Assembly (NCBI GenBank): GCA_019359235.1
Contig: JAHHHT010000001.1
Coordinates: forward strand, 517,757-581,756
Direction: 5' to 3'
Length of the DNA stretch: 64,000 bases
Source: Oscillatoria princeps RMCB-10
GTDB lineage: Bacteria; Cyanobacteriota; Cyanobacteriia; Cyanobacteriales; Oscillatoriaceae
The notes beneath the pieces were generated by a model, which did no database searches, was not told the origin of the DNA, and saw only the letters and a list, made by a program, of their open reading frames with translations. Below, one piece after another: positions 28,877-38,300 of the stretch; positions within the stretch are counted from its first letter, which is position 1, and every line of letters starts with the position of its first letter. A program made the position numbers and the translations under genes.

Positions 28877-30088
28877 ATGCATCGTCCCCCGATTCGCGTT
28901 TTGCTGGTAGAGGACTCGCCGGTGGCCACAACGATCCTCAAACGAATGCTCGCCTCATGCCCCGACATAGTGGTGGTGGGGACGGCTCGCACCGGCACCG
29001 AGGGATTGGCGCTGATTCCTGCGCTCCAGCCTCAGGTGATCTGCACCGACTTGCACATGCCCCAAATGGACGGGCTGGAATTCACTCAGGAGGTGATGGC
29101 CAACTGCCCGCGCCCGATTCTGGTAATTAGCTCCTCGGTGCAGGAAGAAAATACCCAAAATGTGTTTCGGCTGCTGCAAGCTGGGGCGGTGGACGTGTTT
29201 CCTAAACCCCGGGGCGCAATTGGCAGCAATTACGAGTCTGTCAGGCTGGAGCTGATCAATAAAATTAAGATCCTCAGCGGCGTGGCTGTTTTTACCCTGC
29301 GCCGCAAGCCGCCCAAAACTGATGCGCCCTCCGCCCGCCGGTCCGCTTCGCAAGCTGTCGAGCTCGACCGCAAGGGAAAATCACCCACGGCTCCACTGTC
29401 GCTGCGCCCGACTCTTAGCGCCCCCCGCTCACTCCCACCGCCCCCAACCCCAAAGCCTGCAACTAGCTCATTTTGTTGCCCATTGGGCAACAAAAATTTT
29501 GCCTGCTCCGACTCCACGCTCAAGAAGGTGGTGGCGATTGGGGCATCTACCGGCGGTCCGCAAGCCCTGCACGCGATTCTCACTCAGCTGCCTGAGAATT
29601 TCCCCCTGCCGGTGATTTGTGTGCAGCACATCAGTGAGGGATTTTTGCAAGGATTGGTGGATTGGCTGGCGTCTGAGTGCCAGCTGCCGGTGAAAATTGC
29701 CCCCGCCTATGAGTGGCCACAACCGGGAACCGTCTATTTCCCGCCCGAAGGGCGTCATTTGGAATTGGATGCCCGAGGCCGGTTTATCTATTCTGCTGCG
29801 CCACCTGTATCGGGACATCGCCCTTCTGTGAGCGTCACCTTTAACTCTGTGGCCAGTTTCTATGGCAAGGGGGCGGCAGGCGTCCTGCTGACCGGCATGG
29901 GGCGAGATGGCGCAGACGGCTTGCTGGCGATTGCTAAGGCCGGCGGCTTGACCGTCGCTCAGGATGAGGCGAGCTGCGTTGTGTTTGGCATGCCTAAAGA
30001 AGCTATCGCTCTCGGTGCCGCCCGGCACATCGTGCCGGTCAGCGAAATTGCCTCCCTGCTGCTCAATCAATTAAAAATTGGGGCATAG
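28877..30088 (+). CDS. cheB: CheB receptor methylesterase/deamidase
   Basis: 403 residues. The N-terminal receiver (about 5-125) has VLLVEDSP and acceptor Asp58 in ICTDLHMPQMDG. A long Pro/Ser linker (about 145-215) is followed by the CheB catalytic domain, with the nucleophilic Ser in GASTGGPQAL (about 222), His in VQHISEGF (about 248) and Asp in LTGMGRDGAD (about 343). It removes methyl groups from MCP glutamates, opposite to CheR at the start of the cluster, and is activated by phosphotransfer from CheA. ATG 28877 is chosen because MHRPPIRVLLVEDSP is the normal beginning; an upstream ATG (28808) lies inside a hairpin. A palindrome in the linker matches one in cheR. Confidence 0.92.
   Translation: MHRPPIRVLLVEDSPVATTILKRMLASCPDIVVVGTARTGTEGLALIPALQPQVICTDLHMPQMDGLEFTQEVMANCPRPILVISSSVQEENTQNVFRLLQAGAVDVFPKPRGAIGSNYESVRLELINKIKILSGVAVFTLRRKPPKTDAPSARRSASQAVELDRKGKSPTAPLSLRPTLSAPRSLPPPPTPKPATSSFCCPLGNKNFACSDSTLKKVVAIGASTGGPQALHAILTQLPENFPLPVICVQHISEGFLQGLVDWLASECQLPVKIAPAYEWPQPGTVYFPPEGRHLELDARGRFIYSAAPPVSGHRPSVSVTFNSVASFYGKGAAGVLLTGMGRDGADGLLAIAKAGGLTVAQDEASCVVFGMPKEAIALGAARHIVPVSEIASLLLNQLKIGA
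29472..29494. repeat. Intragenic palindrome in the cheB linker
   Basis: The arms TTTGTTGCCCA and TGGGCAACAAA match 16548-16570 in cheR, with only the central base inverted. It lies between the receiver and the esterase domain. Confidence 0.8.
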
Positions 30089-30443
30089 GGCAATTGACAG
30101 TAGCGTGGGGAGTGGCCAGGCCCCGGGCAGAGCCGGGGCTTCCCAGGCACTAGCCGGTTGGACATGCTAGCTAATTGACAATAAACAGGCGCGGGCCGCA
30201 GCTTAACATAAGTTAAGCCAATAAAATTTGTTGAAATAATATGTAAATTACATTAAATTTCAGTAAATTTACGGAGGCAAGTCTTGGGGGAACCCTGTAG
30301 AGTGGATAAAAATTACAGCAAGTGAGAGAGATGAAGCATTTTTTCCTGGTTAGCTAGTGCGTTTTATGGGGCAATGGCAGTAGGCTGTGTTCCTAGAAGA
30401 GTCAGCGCGTGAGAAAGGTGTTGGAACCTGGAAGGCAATAGAC
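30089..30443. other. Intergenic region after cheB
   Basis: 355 bp. A GC-rich hairpin (GGCCCCGG..CCGGGGCTT, about 30118-30141) could help end the cheB transcript although it lacks a T-run. An AT-rich block at 30200-30270 may hold a promoter for the next gene. Confidence 0.5.
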
Positions 30444-31619
30444 ATGACATCAGGAGAATCTTTTGACAGCAATGCGGGAGCTCAAGATGGGATAAGCATA
30501 GAGATTACAAATATCACCCCAAGGTTCTTTCCGACCCCAGTCTATGCCATCCCGAAAAATGAGCTTGGAGCCAAGATTACGGTAAAATTAACAGTGAGTA
30601 TTAACCTCACTACTTCAACTCCCTTTTGGCTAAATCCATACCAGTCCTTTATTCCAGAGCTTTGGACACCAGACGGTCAAAAAAGACAAATACTTTTAGT
30701 TCCCGACGAGCCTGCCGCCAGCACTGAGGCAAATCGGCTTTTGACAGACAGCGCAGCCTCTCCGCTTACAGGCAGCGAAACGAGAAACTTTAAGAGGTGG
30801 AGAATCCAGCCTGGAATACTTATACCTCTTGGTATAAGGGCCACGCTTTCGTGGCATCAGGACTCGCTCCAACTTAAAATCCCCACTATTTCTGACTTCT
30901 TCCTCAGTGGTGCGCTCCCCAAGAACTTCTGGTGTTTCGATGCTCTCCAAGAAGGAACTTATCAGATTCGATTCCTCTTGAACTTCCACCGCCATCCGGA
31001 GCCCTTAGAGTTAGACACCGGGGAAGTAGGCGACTCAGAAGAAAGTGATTTAGAGGTGTTAGCGACTCCTTTTGCGAATATTCGCTTAGTTATGCCGGGA
31101 TTGACTGACAGCAGTGCCATTGAAGTGGATGGTGTTCAGTTCAAAACAGAGATGCCAGAGCCGGTGCTGGCTGTCTCCCCTAAACGGTATGATGTTAGCA
31201 CTCCTGTAAAGTTAGGTATTCGCGCAACTAACAATACCTCAACCGCTCTTCGCTTTGAGCAATTAGATTCCCTTGACGTAAGTTTAATAGATGAGGCCGG
31301 GAATAAAGTACACATGAGGAGCGATCTTTTGAGAACCGGAGTGGGTTCAGGGCCAAAGTATTACTCAGCTCAACCAGGAGAGAGTGCGCTGTTTGTTTTA
31401 GACGGACAGATTGACTGGGTTTTCAATCAGCTGCAACTCGCCATTCCCAATCAAGCCGGTGGCTTCTTTTATTTTTACCCCCTCCAACCGGGCAGATATC
31501 AGATCCAACTTATTTACCGCGCTACCGGAAGGCACGTCACCGGCCCAAAGGAACAGATATTGGAAAAGGTCTGGACTGGTTGGGTTTTTCTGCCGTTCGT
31601 AGAGTTCTATCTAGTCTAA
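30444..31619 (+). CDS. Protein of unknown function
   Basis: 391 residues from ATG 30444, which has a GGAAGG ribosome-binding sequence nearby; a GTG at 30387 would add 19 residues. I do not recognise a family. The protein is rich in beta-type sequence and appears to have two related halves: ITNITPRFFPTPVYAIPKNELGAKITVKLTV near the start and AVSPKRYDVSTPVKLGIRATNN after about residue 240. Each half is followed by text on a quoted upper limit or scaled property (LWTPDGQKRQILLVPDE, LIDEAGNKVHMRSD) and a QPGRYQI / EGTYQIRF strand. This suggests two immunoglobulin-like folds. No signal peptide or membrane helix is seen, so it is probably cytosolic. It stands alone between cheB and the PEP-CTERM gene. 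Confidence 0.8.
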   Translation: MTSGESFDSNAGAQDGISIEITNITPRFFPTPVYAIPKNELGAKITVKLTVSINLTTSTPFWLNPYQSFIPELWTPDGQKRQILLVPDEPAASTEANRLLTDSAASPLTGSETRNFKRWRIQPGILIPLGIRATLSWHQDSLQLKIPTISDFFLSGALPKNFWCFDALQEGTYQIRFLLNFHRHPEPLELDTGEVGDSEESDLEVLATPFANIRLVMPGLTDSSAIEVDGVQFKTEMPEPVLAVSPKRYDVSTPVKLGIRATNNTSTALRFEQLDSLDVSLIDEAGNKVHMRSDLLRTGVGSGPKYYSAQPGESALFVLDGQIDWVFNQLQLAIPNQAGGFFYFYPLQPGRYQIQLIYRATGRHVTGPKEQILEKVWTGWVFLPFVEFYLV

Positions 31620-31698
31620 TGATGAGCGGATTTCTAGCCGGTGCGAAATAGATAGCAGACAGGCGTTAAAAACGTTTTAAAAAGTGTGGAGTCTAAAA

Positions 31699-32853
31699 AT
31701 GCGGCGGCAATATTTTATAGCTGGATTAACTTCTGTTTTGACACTGATGCTGACTGGGCGGGCCAGTGTTGCGTTTACTATTATCCCCTCACAACCAGGT
31801 GCGACTTCTAACTGGAGACCAGATTCACCCTACTTTATAGATGGGAACAGGGGAGGCAAGACGGAGGTGGATACAAGATTATGGACGGAGCCTATACCTG
31901 TAGGAGGGACGGAGAAATTTCAGATAGTAATCTCTCTTTGGGCTGCCATATCACAAGGCGGTTTTTTTGGTTGGGATTTTCAGCCCGCACAGCAGGACTT
32001 AATGGGCAGTTTTGAGATTGTCAATTATCTGGCCTGCGGTTATAAAGTGCTTTGTGGTATTGAGAACCCAAATACAGATATCCGAGACGATGGAGTAGGC
32101 GCTACTTTTTATTTAAAATACCGTCCAGCACCTACCGACCCTCAACCTGGACAAGGTAAACTCCATTGGATTCAAATGGGTCAAGCTAACTATGGTGGTG
32201 GCTTGCCCGGTATTTTACCTAACGCTCCATTCATCGATAATCTGTCGCAAAGGACTGATCCTTACTACGATACGCTAGGTCAGGCGGGCGAAGATTTTTT
32301 TCAAGACAGACCTTATAATTCCGCGCAAGATGCAGCTGAAACAGACAATTACTTCGATGCGTAACTCTACCTCGTTGAGGAGACTACACCTCCGGGAAGC
32401 CAGACAAGGACAGTCAATGTTTATAACGGTATCCGGTGGGGTTGGAAAAATACAGTAACTTATTTTCCTACTTCTCTCCCTCCACTTCCTTGTATCGGCG
32501 ACAGCGGTGGCGGTGGGTGCGAGAGTGCCAGCGCTTTCTATCCTAATAATGGAGATGCGCTAGTCTCGACTACCGGCTTTGGATTGCGCTTGAGCAACAC
32601 TCGTCTTCCCTCGGAAAATACGGTCAGCTTTTCCAGTGCCTCTAACGGACAGCAGCCTCTGGCTTTTCACCCCCCACTCAAAGATACCACACAAACTTTT
32701 GTAGCCAGCGATAATCCTTTTACCCAACAGGAGTCTGAACTTTCTAAATCCTCTGAGGCTGTTCCCGAACCAAGCACGGTACTGGGTGGGTTGGCGCTCG
32801 GAACGTGGTGGGGAGCCGTGAGCCTGAAAAGAAGGAAAGATAAAAAGTCGTGA
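31699..32853 (+). pseudogene. PEP-CTERM sorted exported protein interrupted by an in-frame TAA
   Basis: The frame opens with a signal peptide (MRRQYFIAGLTSVLTLML, then cleavage after AFT or similar). It runs to a TAA at 32362-32364 (codon 222) and continues in the same frame without other stops to 32853. The second part ends in a PEP-CTERM tail: VPEPSTVLGG, a hydrophobic stretch and the basic end KRRKDKKS. This tail is recognised by an exosortase, so full-length protein would be exported and anchored or released. With the stop only an unsorted N-terminal fragment is made. A single base change from CAA, GAA or AAA would create the TAA; a sequencing error is possible. ATG 31699 is preferred to the GTG at 31684. 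The end overlaps the start of the next gene by four bases (GTGA). Confidence 0.85.
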
Positions 32854-34124
32854 CGCACCTTTACACCCTGCTATTTTCCCTGAGCATCATCCTTATCAAT
32901 CCCTGGGGCGCAAGCCGGGGTTTTATCTGGACTGGCCCAAAGGTGCTGGCACTCGCAATGATTACTCTAGTCAACCTCGCCATCTTGTTGGAAGAAAGGC
33001 AAGACTTGACGGTTCCTCGAAGCTGGCGGATGAATCTGATACTGTGGGCGCTATTTCTCGGAATCGGACTAATATCAACCCTCGCGAGTCCTTTTCCTTT
33101 GCGCTCCCTATTTGGCCAAGAACAGATGGGCGACGGCTTGCTGTACTGGCTGTTAGTTGCCGGCTTCACTCTCAGCAATACCCTGCTGTTAAGACTTCAC
33201 CCAGAACTCGCCCGCTCGCAACTGCAAGGTTTGCTGATTGGAGGAATCATTCTCGCTCTCAGCATCTTCCCCCAAGTCACCGACTGGCGAATCGACTATA
33301 CCGCCACAACCGGCAAGCTGCGAGAGAAATATATCTTAGCCAGCACCATTTTCCAACAGCAGCAGCCGGTTGGTTTGTATTCCCATCGCGGGCACGCCGG
33401 CTTTGTGCTAGCTGCAGTAGCAGTTCTTTCCCTTGTGGCGTGCCGGTGGAAATGGATAAGTGCCCGCTACCTCGCAACTGCTTTAGCTCTGATTCTCCCA
33501 GCGCTGCTGCTGACCCAAACTAGGGCGGCAATTCTAGCCCTAACAGCCGGCAGCTTTTATCTTCTAGGAAGCAAATACTGCAAGCAACTCATCCCTCTTG
33601 CTTTAATCAGCCTGCTCGCAGCCGGCATCATCACCGGCATCCGACCCACCTATAATAATATACCACTCATCAGACAAATCGCATCGGGCAGAATTTTTCT
33701 AGGGGAAGTTTCCTGGCGCGGAATTAGCCAGCGCCCCCTGCTGGGATGGGGTTTTGACGGTTTTGGCACCGCCTGCAACTACGTCCGCGATCCCAACTGG
33801 ATGCCGGCAGTTGTTCGTTTGGGAGATTTCAGTTTCGACTATTTTGATAAAGACCGGCAGCTGAAAACCAAACCGCTAAAAACCGCCAAAGCTCACAATC
33901 TGATTCTCGACACAACTCTATCCACCGGCATCTTAGGAATGCTATCCTACTTCACCCTGTTGGCATATTATCTCTCTCGCTCCATCAAATCACCCGCTCG
34001 TGGCGCAGAGGCGGTAGCAATCGTTTATCTCGCCTTCACCTTCACCTGGTTTGAGTGCGCCCAGTTCTCCCATCTAGCATGGTGGTCGCTCAGCCTCTGG
34101 GGAGTGATAAATCTAGATATCTAA
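32850..34124 (+). CDS. O-antigen ligase/polymerase-like membrane protein
   Basis: 424 residues with about ten membrane helices. The family marks are a central extracytoplasmic loop and the Wzy_C-type motifs LLTQTRAAILALTAG, RPLLGWGFDGFG and AKAHNLILDTTLSTGILG. Such proteins join glycan chains to lipid or protein acceptors at the outer face of the inner membrane. The GTG start at 32850 overlaps the stop of the PEP-CTERM gene by four bases (GTGA), so translation is probably coupled. This pairing hints that the PEP-CTERM protein could be a glycan acceptor; that is an inference. WaaL, Wzy and protein O-glycosylases cannot be told apart from sequence alone. Confidence 0.85.
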   Translation: MTHLYTLLFSLSIILINPWGASRGFIWTGPKVLALAMITLVNLAILLEERQDLTVPRSWRMNLILWALFLGIGLISTLASPFPLRSLFGQEQMGDGLLYWLLVAGFTLSNTLLLRLHPELARSQLQGLLIGGIILALSIFPQVTDWRIDYTATTGKLREKYILASTIFQQQQPVGLYSHRGHAGFVLAAVAVLSLVACRWKWISARYLATALALILPALLLTQTRAAILALTAGSFYLLGSKYCKQLIPLALISLLAAGIITGIRPTYNNIPLIRQIASGRIFLGEVSWRGISQRPLLGWGFDGFGTACNYVRDPNWMPAVVRLGDFSFDYFDKDRQLKTKPLKTAKAHNLILDTTLSTGILGMLSYFTLLAYYLSRSIKSPARGAEAVAIVYLAFTFTWFECAQFSHLAWWSLSLWGVINLDI

Positions 34125-34212
34125 AATTCTTAGACATATTTGTATGGGCGATTTTAACCCAACTATCTTTGGATGAATTCAAAAGATTATACCGAGTTGA
34201 GATAGATAGTTT

Positions 34213-34365
34213 TATAGCAGTAGCCACTTAGGTGAGGACATTCCGGCTCCCTCGCTCCAAAAGCTCCCCCGCTCCAAAAGCTCCCTCGCTCCAAAAGCTC
34301 CCCCGCTCCAAAAGCTCCCCCGCTCCCCCGCTCCTGTTGTCCTAACCAATATGGCTACTGCTATA
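34213..34365. repeat. TATAGC-ended element, E4 family, with internal tandem array
   Basis: The terminal inverted repeats TATAGCAGTAGCCA / TGGCTACTGCTATA are 14 bp perfect and extend with mismatches to GGACA / TGTCC. Inside, GCTCC(C/T)(C/T)CGCTCCAAAA is repeated about five times (34244-34335, period about 18). Confidence 0.8.
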
Positions 34366-34512
34366 GCGGACAAGCATCTGCGTAGAGTACAGTCTGGAGA
34401 TCCCCCCAAACCCCCCTTAAAAAGGGGGGCTTTGAGAATGTTCCCCCCCTTTTTAAGGGGGGGCTAGGGGGGGATCTAATATCTGTAACTCACTCGTTTT
34501 AAATCTGCTATA
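34362..34512. repeat. TATAGC-ended element, E3 family, copy 2
   Basis: It begins TATAGCGG and ends AAATCTGCTATA. It has the same G/C hairpin (CCCCCCTTAAAAAGGGGGG) and the GATC..AATATCTGTA word as 2497-2606, in reverse orientation. It shares TATA (34362-34365) with the E4 element. Confidence 0.75.
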
Positions 34513-34614
34513 TACTTGTTTTTAGCGCTAGGCTTTGTGGGCAATAAGGGAAAAAATAGAGAGTATTTTCCCTCGTTACAAGAGCCTGAAAACGAGGGAA
34601 ATGCCTCAGAATTT

Positions 34615-35094
34615 TTAAGCGAGATTGACAAGCTTATCCAAGTTGAGGTAAAATACAGCTTTGCCGTCTGCAGTGTGAATCAGTTTTTCCACAGCTGGCG
34701 CGAGTTTGCCTTGCCGGTACAGCTCAGGAATTTCACTCAATTGGTCTAGCGGCACGTCCAGAATCGCTGGCATCTCAGCAATGGGGATGCCGAGACGCTC
34801 TCCTCGATTTAAGGCACAAACGATCAGGTAATTGCTATCGCTTGATTCTGAGCCGGCCAAAAACAGCGCCGACACATCAATCAGCGTGATGGTTTCGTTT
34901 TGATGCCGCACTAAACTGCGGCCACTGCGCAGCGTGCCGTGGGGCGTAAATTCTTTGAGAACGCGCTGAACCCGCTCAATGGGAATGGCACAGTGCTCGC
35001 TTCCCACTTGGAACACAACGAGTTTTTCAGTTGGTGTCCGCGTCAGACTTTGGTGCTTGGTGCGGAACCGGCGGCTATATTTCGGACTGTTCAT
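34615..35094 (-). CDS. CheW-like coupling protein, end of cluster 2
   Basis: 159 residues, one CheW fold: LVVFQVGSEHCAIPIERVQRVLKEF, then ETITLIDVSALFL and a C-terminal YLNLDKLVN. It lacks the usual NLRG motif and has VRHQNETITLID instead, so it is a divergent CheW. It lies downstream of the hybrid cheA on the same strand, 235 bp apart. It probably couples CheA to receptors or regulates the array; two other CheW genes are in the window. Confidence 0.85.
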   Translation of the reverse strand: MNSPKYSRRFRTKHQSLTRTPTEKLVVFQVGSEHCAIPIERVQRVLKEFTPHGTLRSGRSLVRHQNETITLIDVSALFLAGSESSDSNYLIVCALNRGERLGIPIAEMPAILDVPLDQLSEIPELYRQGKLAPAVEKLIHTADGKAVFYLNLDKLVNLA

Positions 35095-35329
35095 AGTTGA
35101 ATTTCACAGTTAATTTTTCTTGTTATATCCAGTTCCTGTAGCATTTCTAAATCAGCTGCGACCCTCTCTCTTTTCTTTCCTTGGCGAACAGGCGCGTCTT
35201 GGCGGTAAAAAAATCACAAATCAATGCAACCCGATCTACAAGCGCTTCTAATGAACTATACCCCACTTCCCCGCTCCCTCAAAGAAAAACACCCCTCCCA
35301 GATATATATCTTTGTATCGGGATCACCCC

Positions 35330-38300
35330 TTAGCCATGAGCTTCCAAAAGTTGAGAGACGACCTGTAACAGCTGAGCTTCACTGTAAGGCTTCGTGAAGT
35401 AATGAGAAGCGCCCAATTCCAGCGCTGTTTGCCGGTGTTTAGCGCCGCTGCGGGAGGTGAGCATGGCTACGGGAAGGCTGGCTAATTGGGAGTCGGATTT
35501 TATCGCCCGCAGCAGTTCAAATCCATCCATGCGGGGCATTTCAATATCGGCGATGACTAGGGAGCAATCCAGACCGCTTTGCAACTTTTCCAGGGCCTCC
35601 TGGCCATCTTTGGCGTGAACCACCCGGTAGCGAGCCCGATTCAGGGTCAGTGCCAGCATCTGGCGGATGGTGTAAGAGTCGTCCACGACCAAAATTTGCG
35701 CCGGCAACCAGGATGGCTGTAGAGATTGGGAGCCGGGATTTGGGGATTGGGGGATTGGAATTGCGCCTGGAGAGGGGGCGTTTGCCGGAATTTGTGGGGG
35801 CGCTTGGTGCCGCGCCCCTAGAGTGCGGGTCTGAAATTGGCCAATTAGATCGTCCACATCCAGAATGCTGACGGCACGGCCATCTCCGAGAATCGTGCAG
35901 CCAAGGATGCCGTGAGGTTTAGACAGGGGTGCCGGCAAAGGTTTGACGACGATTTCTTGCTGGCCGACCAGGCGCTCAACCGCTGTGGCCAGAATGCCCT
36001 CACTGGAAGCTAGGACGATTACGGGGATGTGGTCTTGGGCGATGGGGTCGGGAGACGGGCCATCGGGATGGGGAATGCTGTATTTGACCAGTTCCTGCAG
36101 GCGCACGAGGCGGATAAACTCCCCCCGCCAGCGCAACATGGGCTGCGTGCCGGCCATGTGGATCTGGTGCCCTTCCAGGTGGAGAATCTCCTCGACGGCA
36201 TCCAGGGGGACGGCTACGGTATTGCGGTCGGTTCGCACCAGCAAAGCGTCTGCGATGGACAGCATCAGGGGCAGCTTCAGGATAAAACTGGTGCCTTTCC
36301 CAACGCGGGAGTCCACTTTCACCGTTCCCCGGACAAGCCGCAGATTGGTGCGAACCACATCCAAACCCACTCCCCGACCGGAAAGTTCGGTAACATCACC
36401 GGCAGTGGTCAGCCCGGGCCAGAACAAAAATTCATAAAGTTCAGCGCTGGAAAGGTCGCGGGCTTGCTCAGGCGTGATATAATTATTTTGCACAATTCGC
36501 AGGCGAATCGCTTCCGGGTCAATTCCCCTGCCGTCATCGCTGACAGTAATGATGGTTTTGCCGCCTTGATGGCGGGCTTCGATTTCAATTTGGCCGGTTG
36601 CCGGCTTCCCTGCTGCCTTGCGCACGGAAGGCGGTTCAATTCCGTGATCGAAGGCATTGCGCACGAGATGGACTAAAGGATCGCGCAGGGCGTCGAGCAA
36701 GCTTTCATCAATTTTGGTGTCGCGCCCGAAAAGCAGCAAATTCACCTGTTTGTGGTGGGTGTGACACAGATCCCGCACCGCTCTGGGCAGGTGATCCACC
36801 GCCCGGCTGAAAGGCACCACCCGCAACTGCATCACCCGCGCTCGCAAGTCGTCGCAAATGCGGCGCAGGTGATCTGTGCTGCGCTCGAACTTGGTGGCCA
36901 GTTCGTCAATTTTGCTGGCCGACTGGGCGATGGCTTGGGTTGTCTCAATCACTTCCCCCGCAGTGGAGTGGAATTCTGTATACTCGTCCATCTCCAAAGG
37001 ATCGAAGAAAGCGGTAACAGGCAATGGGGCGCTGGGAGCTGGAATATCTAAGGGCGTTCGGTTCCCCCCTGCGGGGCTGGGGCAGGCACGGGGGCCTGCC
37101 CCTACAGTACCCCGCACCCCACTGCCGGCGAGCCGGTCATACTCTTCCCGCAGCTGGCTTCCGTACTGATTTAAATCTAAAATTTTTCGCCGGATGCGCC
37201 TCACTTCATTTCGCAGCTGCGATTCCTGAAGTTCTAAATTTGTCCGGTTAATCACTAACTCTCCCACGAGATTGATTAACTCCGTCAGGCGTTCCAAGTC
37301 AACCCGGATGGTGGGCCGCGCTTCCACCGGCACGGGCACTCCTGCCCTTGTGGGGCGCTGCATTTGTGCCGGCATCTCTGACTCGCCAGCAGAGTCTGTC
37401 CGCAGCAATTCTTCACCCCCACGGAATTCCGCCGAAGCAGATTCTGTGACGGAGTAATTATCAGCGCTCAAAAATGAATCCGTGTTTTCTCTTAATTCCT
37501 CATTCCCGATTTCGCTCCGATCGCTGAACTCCTCACTCCCCCCTTTTTCTATCACACTTCGCGCAACGACAATCGGCTCTCCAGCACACACTTGTTCGCG
37601 GGCGACTTGCAAGCAAAGTGCAATCTCCCTGCCAGACGTTTGCAGCAGTTCCGCACTCAAATCGGGAGTTTGAATCAAGGAGCGCAACCTCTCAGCAATT
37701 TGGCCATATTCCGGCAGATTTAGCATGCCGGCAACCCCTGACAGCTGGTAATAAATCTCGCTGACGGCGCGGACGGTTTGCTCCAGGGTTTCTGGCAAAA
37801 CTTGCGAAATCTCAGTTTCTAAACGGTTGAGAACCGGCGGCAAATCGCGCTCAAAAATCGCCTGGATCACCGGCGCGATGGAACTGCCGGCAGCAACCGA
37901 GGTTTGCGGCGGCTCTTTTTTGCCGTACTTGGCTTCCAGTTCGGCTTTGAGCTGGGAGATCGCCAAATACGGTTCAGAATCCATGTTTTCGGATGCTTCC
38001 GCACTCTCACTTGGCGGGAGGGGCGAGCCAGCCGGTGAGGAATTTCCGGGTAAAACCGGTAAACTGTCACCCGGAGGCTTCGCCCCTACCTGAATTGTGC
38101 CGGCAATCCTTCTCAGACAATCCACTCCGCGCAAGAGAGCTGTTACCGTTTCCCGGTCTAAGTGGGACAGGTCCGCCTTATCCCGCAAAATCGCAAAACA
38201 GTCTTCTAAAGCGTGAGCCGCCTGAGCGAGCGTTTCAAAACCAAACATCCGAGCCGAACCCTTAATCGAATGGGCGGCTCGGAACATCTCCTTAACCAAT

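Larger units (their letters stand above)
34125..34614. other. Intergenic region between convergent genes, two abutting elements
   Basis: No gene. It is filled by an E4 element with an internal tandem array (34213-34365) and an E3 element (34362-34512). A stretch downstream has CCCTCGTT and AACGAGGG arms (34569-34600) that could act as a terminator. Confidence 0.6.
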
